64,000 nucleotides of DNA from positions 1 through 64,000 of the forward strand of contig CANQYZ010000001.1 of the NCBI GenBank assembly GCA_947628215.1. Reading direction: 5' to 3'. This document shows positions 58,027 to 64,000 of this stretch, one piece after another (within the stretch, counting starts at the first letter, position 1; each line of letters opens with the position of its first letter). The stretch is from an uncultured Clostridia bacterium (GTDB lineage Bacteria > Bacillota > Clostridia > TANB77 > CAG-508). Position numbers and translations under genes: made by a program. Below the pieces are notes generated by a model. That model searched no databases and was not told where the DNA came from. It saw only the letters and a program-made list of their open reading frames with translations.

Positions 58027-58909
58027 ATGAAAAAAATATTATTTAAAGGCTGTGGAACAGCAATCGTTACTCCATTTGATGAAAAAGGAGTAAATTTCGA
58101 AGAATTTAGAAAACTTATTGAATTTCAAATTGAGGAAGGAATTGATGCTTTAATAGTATGTGGTACAACTGGAGAATCTTCTACAATGACAGAACAAGAA
58201 AGAAAAGATGCAATAAAATTTGCAGTAGATACTTCAAATGGTAGAGTTCCAATTATTGCTGGTACTGGTGGAAATAACACAAAAGCTGTTATCGAAATGA
58301 CAAAATGGGCTGAATCTATTGGGGTAGATGGTGCATTAATTGTTACTCCATACTATAATAAAACAACACAAGCACGGACTTGTAGCTCATTATAGTGAGA
58401 TTTCAAAAGAAACATCTCTTCCAATTATTCTTTATAGTGTTCCAAGCAGAACTGGTGTAAATATTACTCCAGATACTTGTTTAGAACTATCAAAAATTCC
58501 AAATATAGTAGCTATTAAAGAAGCTAGTGGCAATATTTCTCAAATTGCTGAAATTGCTGAAAAATGTGGTGATAATCTACATATATTTTCTGGAAATGAT
58601 GATCAAATAGTTCCAATCTTATCACTTGGTGGACTTGGAGTTATTTCAGTATTATCTAATGTTTATCCAAAAAATACACATAATATAGTTATGGACTTTT
58701 TTAATGGAAACGTAGAAAAATCAAGAGTAGCTCAGCTAAAAGCTCTTCCACTTATTAAAGCACTATTTTGCGAAGTAAATCCAATTCCAGTAAAGGCTGC
58801 TTTAAATATGGTAGGATATAATGTTGGTCTTCCAAGACTTCCACTTATAGAAATGTCAGAACCAGGAAAAGAAAAATTGAAAAAAGCACTTGAAGACTAT
58901 AATAAATAA
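58027..58909 (+). CDS. dapA: 4-hydroxy-tetrahydrodipicolinate synthase with one CGG +1 site
   Basis: Condenses pyruvate with aspartate semialdehyde at the start of the lysine/diaminopimelate branch. GTAIVTPFDEKGVNFEEF opens the protein; TTGES near 45-49 and the Schiff-base Lys164 in NIVAIKEASGN are present, with Tyr136 in ILYSVPSRTG. CGG at codon 117 follows NKTTQA; the +1 step gives GLVAHYSEISKETSLP, restoring the family's TQxGLxxHY block. Total 293 residues, standard. Diaminopimelate and its precursor dipicolinate also serve cell wall and spores. dapB lies two genes downstream. Confidence 0.96.
58375..58377 (+). other. In-frame CGG +1 recoding site in dapA (Gly117)
   Basis: GCA CGG A: dropping the C gives CAA GCA GGA CTT GTA GCT, restoring the conserved TQxGL motif. 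Confidence 0.9.
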
Positions 58910-58940
58910 CTTTTACTTTAAGGAGAACACTAAAAAAAAC

Positions 58941-59447
58941 ATGCAAACTATATTTAGCGAAACTGAATTCAATATAATACTAACTGATGTTTTAAATAAT
59001 GATTCAGTAAAACAAATGAAAAATTATAGACAACATTTTGACACTTCATGCTATGAGCATTGTAGAAATGTTGCTTGGATAACTTATAAAATATGCAAAT
59101 TATTTAATTTAAATTATATAGAAGCTACTAGAGCTGCAATGTTACATGATATGTTTTTATATGATTGGAGAGAAAAATCTGAAAAATCAAAAGGTCATGC
59201 TCTAAATCATCCTAAAAAAGCTCTAGAAATTGCTTCTATAGAATTTAATTTAACTCAAAAAGAAAAAGACATAATACTTAAACATATGTGGCCTTTAACA
59301 ATTATCCCACCTAAATCTTTTGAAGGATTTTTTGTAACTATTGCAGATAAGTTATGTGTTATATATGAAAGTTTTCTTTTCTATAGAAAATCTTTAATTT
59401 ATAAACATTCTTATATATTATGGGCCATTTTATTTTTAAAGTTTTAA
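58941..59447 (+). CDS. HD-domain hydrolase
   Basis: A 168-residue HD-fold protein starting MQTIFSETEFNIILTDV. The metal-binding pattern is H in HCRNVAWITYKIC near 43-55, HD in AAMLHDMFLYDW near 74-83, and further His in GHALNHPKKALEIA and ILKHMWPLTI. The start ATG lies 16 bases after AAGGAG, somewhat far, but earlier ATGs fall inside dapA. Located between dapA and dapB and cotranscribed with them; the substrate is unknown. Confidence 0.75.
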   Translation: MQTIFSETEFNIILTDVLNNDSVKQMKNYRQHFDTSCYEHCRNVAWITYKICKLFNLNYIEATRAAMLHDMFLYDWREKSEKSKGHALNHPKKALEIASIEFNLTQKEKDIILKHMWPLTIIPPKSFEGFFVTIADKLCVIYESFLFYRKSLIYKHSYILWAILFLKF

Positions 59448-59470
59448 TTTTTATTTTAAGGAGGCTAAAA

Positions 59471-60217
59471 ATGATAAATGTACTAATTAACGGTTGCAAT
59501 GGAAAAATGGGACAAGAACTTGCAAAACAAATTGAAAATAAAGAAGGCTTCTCTATTTTATGTGGATATGACAAAATAGACACTGGTGATAATAAATTTC
59601 CTGTATATACAAAAATAGAAGCAATAAAAGAAACTCCAGATATAATAATAGATTTCTCAGTCCCTGAAGCAACTTTCAAAATACTAGAATATGCACTAGA
59701 TAAAAAAGTACCAGTTGTAATTGCTACAACAGGATTCTCAGATGAAGAACTTTCTAAGATAAATGAATTTTCAAAACAAATACCAATCTTTAGATCTGCT
59801 AACATGTCATATGAAATAAACTTAATGGCAAAAATCGTATCTAGCTTAGCTCCTCTTCTTTCAGATTCTGATATAGAAATTGTAGAAACACATCATAATA
59901 GAAAAATAGATGCTCCTAGTGGAACTGCTATTCTTTTAGCTGATGCAATAAATGAGAAATTAGATAACTCAATGACATATGAATATAATAGACATAGCAA
60001 AAGAGAAAAAAGAAGTAAAAAAGAAATCGGTATTCATTCTATAAGAGGTGGAAATGTAGTTGGAAAACATACTGTAACTTTCTTCTCTCAAGATGAAACT
60101 TTTGAAATTACTCATGATGTATCATCTAGAAGTGTATTTGCAAAAGGTGCTATTAAAGCTGCAGAATTCTTAGTACACAAAGATCCTGGTATGTATAATA
60201 TGAATGATTTAATTTAA
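59471..60217 (+). CDS. dapB: 4-hydroxy-tetrahydrodipicolinate reductase
   Basis: Reduces the DapA product with NAD(P)H. The start is the ATG at 59471 (MINVLINGCNGKMGQEL) after AAGGAGG; a longer in-frame extension lacks a site and is unlike the family. The Rossmann motif is GCNGKMGQ (8-15). The catalytic and substrate-binding ETHHNRKIDAPSGTAILLADAI lies near 138-160, and GGNVVGKHTVTF and ITHDVSSRSVFAKGAIKAAEFL follow. 248 residues, normal length. Confidence 0.96.
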   Translation: MINVLINGCNGKMGQELAKQIENKEGFSILCGYDKIDTGDNKFPVYTKIEAIKETPDIIIDFSVPEATFKILEYALDKKVPVVIATTGFSDEELSKINEFSKQIPIFRSANMSYEINLMAKIVSSLAPLLSDSDIEIVETHHNRKIDAPSGTAILLADAINEKLDNSMTYEYNRHSKREKRSKKEIGIHSIRGGNVVGKHTVTFFSQDETFEITHDVSSRSVFAKGAIKAAEFLVHKDPGMYNMNDLI

Positions 60218-60262
60218 GTTAAGTTAGTTTAAGTTAGTTTAGTTTTAATTTAATTTTACTAC

Positions 60263-60302
60263 ATAAAAAATAAGTGTTTCACATAGAAACACCTATTTTT
60301 TA
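60263..60302. terminator. Bidirectional terminator between dapB and the SecB-like gene
   Basis: AAAAAATAAGTGTTTC-acata-GAAACACCTATTTTTT hairpin with A and T tracts on either side. Confidence 0.75.
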
Positions 60303-60317
60303 TATCTTTTATTTTAT

Positions 60318-60803
60318 TTATTCTTCTTCATCACTTTCTTTATTCTTATTATCATTAGTTATAAGCTTAAAATTTTTCTTTTTATCAATGCTATCGAAAA
60401 AATTATCATAATCTATAATTGGAGTACTAATAGTTGGCATATTACTTAGTGCAGTATTTGCAATAATATATGCTCTTGCTGAATGATTTAACATTGTAGC
60501 ACCTTCAACTTTAAGCTTTTTTTCGAACTCTTCTTTTCCAAGTGATTTTGGTCCTGCAAAAAGGCCTTCCATTTCTATATAAATAGTACCTTTTGTTTTT
60601 TCTGATGTTAAATCTAATCTATTTGTAAGTCTAACTTGACCAATAAATTCATTATTTTGACCATCTATAATTTTTACAACTGTAAATCCCATATTTGCAG
60701 TATATTTTGCAACTGAATTTGCTGTCATTCTATTTTCTAAATCTAATGAATACTTTTTTACAAAGCTATCAACCATTTTTATTTTTGAAATTTTATCCAT
60801 CAT
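60318..60803 (-). CDS. SecB-like chaperone-type protein (tentative)
   Basis: A 161-residue cytoplasmic protein. NEFIGQVRLTNRLDL, then IYIEMEGLFAGPKSLGKEEFEKKLKVEGATMLNHSARAYIIANTALSNMPTISTPIIDYDNF recall the SecB fold: beta strands, a helix with RAYI, then Pro-Thr-Ile-x-x-P-x-I-x-(Y/F). Classical SecB is uncommon in Bacillota but SecB-like proteins occur there. Starts at one of two adjacent ATGs (60803 or 60800). Assignment from pattern only. Confidence 0.45.
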   Translation of the reverse strand: MMDKISKIKMVDSFVKKYSLDLENRMTANSVAKYTANMGFTVVKIIDGQNNEFIGQVRLTNRLDLTSEKTKGTIYIEMEGLFAGPKSLGKEEFEKKLKVEGATMLNHSARAYIIANTALSNMPTISTPIIDYDNFFDSIDKKKNFKLITNDNKNKESDEEE

Positions 60804-60896
60804 GAATCTCTCCCTTCATCTTTTTATATTAAATCATTTATGATGAAAAAATACAATTCATTATTTTAATCTTGTTTTTATTCTTAAAAATCAATC

Positions 60897-63800
60897 TTAT
60901 CTTCTTCTATTTCTTCTATTATATGATGTAGAATAAATTTTATTTTTCTTTATTCTATTTCTTCTTTCTTGCTTTCTTTTCTGTTTCTCTGTAAATTCAG
61001 AAACTTTTAAAGTAACAGCTGAAAATGTATTTTTTACAGCATTTCCTAAATTTCTAGTATCTTTTTGGTCTTTCTTTTTGCTTTGATTTCTATAATTTCT
61101 TCTTTGATTTATATTTTTATAATTATTATCTTGCGAGTTTTCATATCCATAATCATCTTGATATCTATCAACATTCATAACAAGTTCATTGTCACTATTT
61201 ATGCTATCTACATTTAATATTCTTACAGGATTTTCATTTTCTTTTAATTCATCTTCATCTATTCCTATTATGTTCTTTATAAATTTATTTGTATACTCTT
61301 CAGGATTAAATTCAAATTTATCATTTTCTTTTTTTGAATTTCTAGAATTTCTTCTAAATTGAACAGTACTTCTTATTTTTGGTCTTTCTGTTTTTTTCTT
61401 TAAAATATCCTTTTTATCATCTGTATTTTTCTCATCATATTCTTCTTTTAGAGGAGTTGCATCCATAATCATTTCTTCTTTTTGTTTTTGTTTGTTTTCT
61501 TCTTTGATTTTATCTAGTATTCTCTTTTTCTCTTCCTCAGCCGTTTCTTCCTCTAGTCTTTCTTTTCTTCTACTTTCAAATTTTTCTTTTTGTTCATTTA
61601 TCTTTTTAGCGATAGAATTTTTCATGTTTATAAATGCATTTTTCTTAGTCTCCCTTGGCTGTGTATCCATATCTATGCCTTCATTTACTTCTTTTTGTAA
61701 TTTCTTTATCTTTTTCTTATTTTCTTTTTTTGCTTTTCTAATTTTGCTTTTATTCTCTTTTCTAGTACTTGTACTATTGCTATCTATATTTTCATTGCTA
61801 TCTATTCTTATTTGATTTTCAAGTGGCACATTTTCTTCTATGTTTTCTTGTTTTTCATCTACTTCTACTTCTTTTTCTTTAGATTTTCTATTAAACAAGT
61901 TAAATGATTTTTTCTCTTTCTTTTTTCTTTTTTCATCTTTATCATTTCTATTATTTTTACTATCTAAATTTTCCTCAAATTGTTTTAAAACTACATTTCC
62001 GAGAATCATCAAATACTACATTTTCATCTACTTTATAAGAAGTATTCTCTATTCTTTTCTCATTTTCTTTATCTAGACTTATTTCTTTTCTATCAGCTTT
62101 TTCTAAATTACGTTTTTCTTTTTTATCTAAAAAATGTCTATTTTTCTTGTTCTTTTTTCTATTATTTAGATTCTCTTCATTTTTTTCATTTTTTATTTCT
62201 TCAAGTTCTTCTATTTTCTCAGTATTTACAATAATAGTCTGATTTGTTTGATTTACTTTTTCATCTTCTTGTGCATTAAATTTTCTATCAGAATTATTAA
62301 CACTTATAAATGGAACTTCTTTTGTCCTTTTACCATAAATAATTTCTTCATTATGTTCCATGTTATTTTTTTCAATATTTTCTAAAGCTTTTTTAAAACC
62401 ATCTTGATTTTGACTCACTCTTACTTTAGATGGATCTGATACTTCAAATAAGCTATCAGTTTCTCTTCTTGTTTTAGCTTTTGCATAATCATTTCTGCCA
62501 GCTTTATCATCAAAACTTTTTTCGTAAGGAGCATTTACTTCACTTTCTGGAACATCTATATATCTTAAAATATCTCTTTTAGTTTTATTATCTATTACTA
62601 TATTTTTATTTTCTTTGCTTTCTTCATTTTCTTTTTTTGGTTCTATTTTATTTTCTATTTTGTTTATGTTTTTCTCTTCAGTAAATTCTTTTTTAAATGT
62701 ATCTTCTTTTTTACTTTCTTTTATTTCTTGTTTTGTATCTAAGTCATTATCAATGCCAAACTCGTTAGAAAATAGATAATTGTAATCTTCATTTTTGTGA
62801 GGATCCTTATTTAATTTTAGTTGTTCTTCCATAGATTTTACTAAATCTTCTGTTTCTTTTATTATTCTTTCTTCTTCCGCCCTTATGCTCTCTTCAATTT
62901 CATCTAATCTTCTATTTTCTTCTATTCTTTGATTTTTCTCTTCTTTTAATTTTTTTCTTTTTTCGTCTCTTTGTTCTTTTCTTCTTTTCCTAAGCTCTAA
63001 TATTTCATTTTTCTTTTTTTCAATTCTTTGCTTTCTGTTTATATCTTTTTCTTTAGAATCTTTTTCTAAATTTTCACTTACTAATACCTTATTATTAATT
63101 CTTTCTTTTTCAATCTCATCTTCAAAGTATTTTTCAGTATTTACTCTTCTACTTGCTCTATCTCTATATTTTTCTGCTTTTTCTAAATCTTTATATATTC
63201 TTTTTGTATTATATTTTTCATAATCTAAATTTCTTTTTTGATTTCTAATTACTTCTTCATCTTTAATTTCTCTTATCTTTCTATCTAGCTCTTCAGCTTC
63301 ATCTTCAAAGAAATCTTTTATATGTATAAATATCTTTTTAAATATATTTCCAATAGCTTTAAATAAACTTAATATAAGTAAGAATATAAACTTAAATAGT
63401 AGCACAAAGAAATTTCTCTTTCCAATTACCTTAAGTTCTTTTGTTTCAATTGATTTTTCGACTTCAATTTTTTCTACTTTTTTATTTTCTTCTTTTTTCT
63501 TTTCTTTATTTTTTGATACATTTTCTTTTATTTTTTCTATAATATTCTTCTCCTTACTTTTTTCTTCAGTATCTACAATATTTTCTTTAACTTCTTCGCT
63601 ATTTTCATTTTTATTATTTTTATCATTATTCTCATTTAAGTTTCTAAATATATCAATTTCTTTTTCATTTTCAATATTATCTAGATGAATACTTTTTCCA
63701 TTTTCTAATATATTTCCATCTATAAATAAATCTTTTAAATCCTCATCTACTTCAGTCTTTTCATACATAAGTTTCATATCATCTAATTTTTGATTTATTT

Positions 63801-63975
63801 TAGCATCATTTTCTAAAGTAGTATCTTTTTCTAAACTACTTTTTGTCTTATTTATATTATTATCTAAATTTTCGCTTGTGGTAGATACAAGATTATTATC
63901 ATTAGATGCAAAATTTTTATTATCTTCTTTCTTATTATACTTAAAATAATTATTTGATTTCTTTCTTTTACTCAT
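60897..63975 (-). CDS. Very large coiled-coil protein of unknown function with one CGG +1 site
   Basis: A 1025-residue Lys/Glu/Asn-rich protein starting MSKRKKSNNYFKYNKK after GGAGG. One hydrophobic segment lies near 185-210 (FFVLLFKFIFLLILSLFKAIGNIF), so it may be membrane-attached. Coiled-coil stretches cover about 230-390 (DRKIREIKDEEVI, KKNEILELRKRRKEQRDEKRKKLKEEKN) and 690-830. The C-terminus is basic, ending RRNRRR. CGG at codon 659 follows VVFDDS; the +1 step gives GNVVLKQFEENLDSKNNRND and continues 366 codons. Two separate genes are the alternative, but the second part has no good start. Function unknown. Confidence 0.55.
61999..62001 (-). other. In-frame CGG +1 recoding site in the 1025-residue coiled-coil gene (Gly659)
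   Basis: TCT CGG A: dropping the C gives GAT TCT GGA AAT GTA GTT and opens a further 366 codons. Confidence 0.82.
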
Positions 63976-64000
63976 CTTCTATTCCTCCATAAAAAAAGAA

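Noticed and set aside
61492..62076. Hydrophobic plus-strand open frames opposite the coiled-coil gene
   Set aside because: Antisense shadows of Lys/Glu-rich codons. They mimic membrane proteins but have no ribosome binding sites.

Overview
The window is a very AT-rich chromosomal segment from an endospore-forming Bacillota (Clostridia-like) bacterium. Sporulation genes (cotJA-cotJB-cotJC, spoIIP), AAGGAGG-type ribosome binding sites, a thrS T-box leader, ribonuclease Y, a recJ-rel pair and the A/T-ending codon usage all agree. TAA, TAG and TGA all act as stops.

The outstanding feature is a decoding anomaly. Twenty genes, many of them essential single-copy housekeeping genes (tgt, coaE, thrS, hisS, rel, recJ, mutS, dapA, asnB, dinB and others), appear broken by 25 single-base (+1) frameshifts, and every break has the same form. 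A CGG triplet stands in the zero frame where the protein family has a glycine. Skipping the C and reading the next triplet GGN as Gly restores the full-length protein each time, and all 25 positions and gene lengths pass the modulo-3 check. On my manual scan, CGG is never a zero-frame Arg codon in the native-looking genes, while out-of-frame CGG (NNC-GGN) is common and harmless. The simplest reading is that CGGN is decoded as one four-base glycine codon (genome-wide +1 recoding at CGG). rel and asnB need it three times each, recJ twice. The one exception is a gene of foreign-looking composition (51052-52560) with two ordinary in-frame CGG codons.

Layout. 1-3835 (minus): rnhA, coaE, a membrane-anchored HEXXH protein, queA and tgt (cut by the window edge). 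3938-6104 (plus): tmcAL and an RluA-type pseudouridine synthase. 6179-9892 (minus): a small membrane protein, a decayed gene-free stretch and a long coiled-coil protein. 10064-12183: thrS with T-box leader and promoter. 12270-13614: an MFS transporter. 13676-23322 (minus): HipA-like kinase, pgi, spoIIP, hisS, MBL hydrolase, rel, recJ. 23484-24728: cotJABC. 24762-27594 (minus): HNH nuclease, YolD-like protein, dinB, hypothetical. 27746-28481: secreted nuclease. 28519-34675 (minus): an O-acylation cluster (FkbH-like, acyl carrier protein, VOC protein, MBOAT, two SGNH/DHHW-like paralogues carrying CA-repeat tracts). 34827-40978 (minus): Fic with small partner, LemA, rRNA methyltransferase, a hypothetical, rny, a pilin-like protein. 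41083-42933: asnB. 43016-48549 (minus): zinc-ribbon/WG protein, mutS, miaB, tRNA-Leu. 48692-55380: two copies of an unrecognised two-gene module around the foreign-looking gene. 55450-57738 (minus): papain-like protein, polysaccharide deacetylase, dCMP deaminase. 58027-60217: dapA, HD hydrolase, dapB. 60318-63975 (minus): SecB-like protein and a 1025-residue coiled-coil protein.

All coordinates, reading frames and motif assignments were made by reading the sequence. No database search was run.
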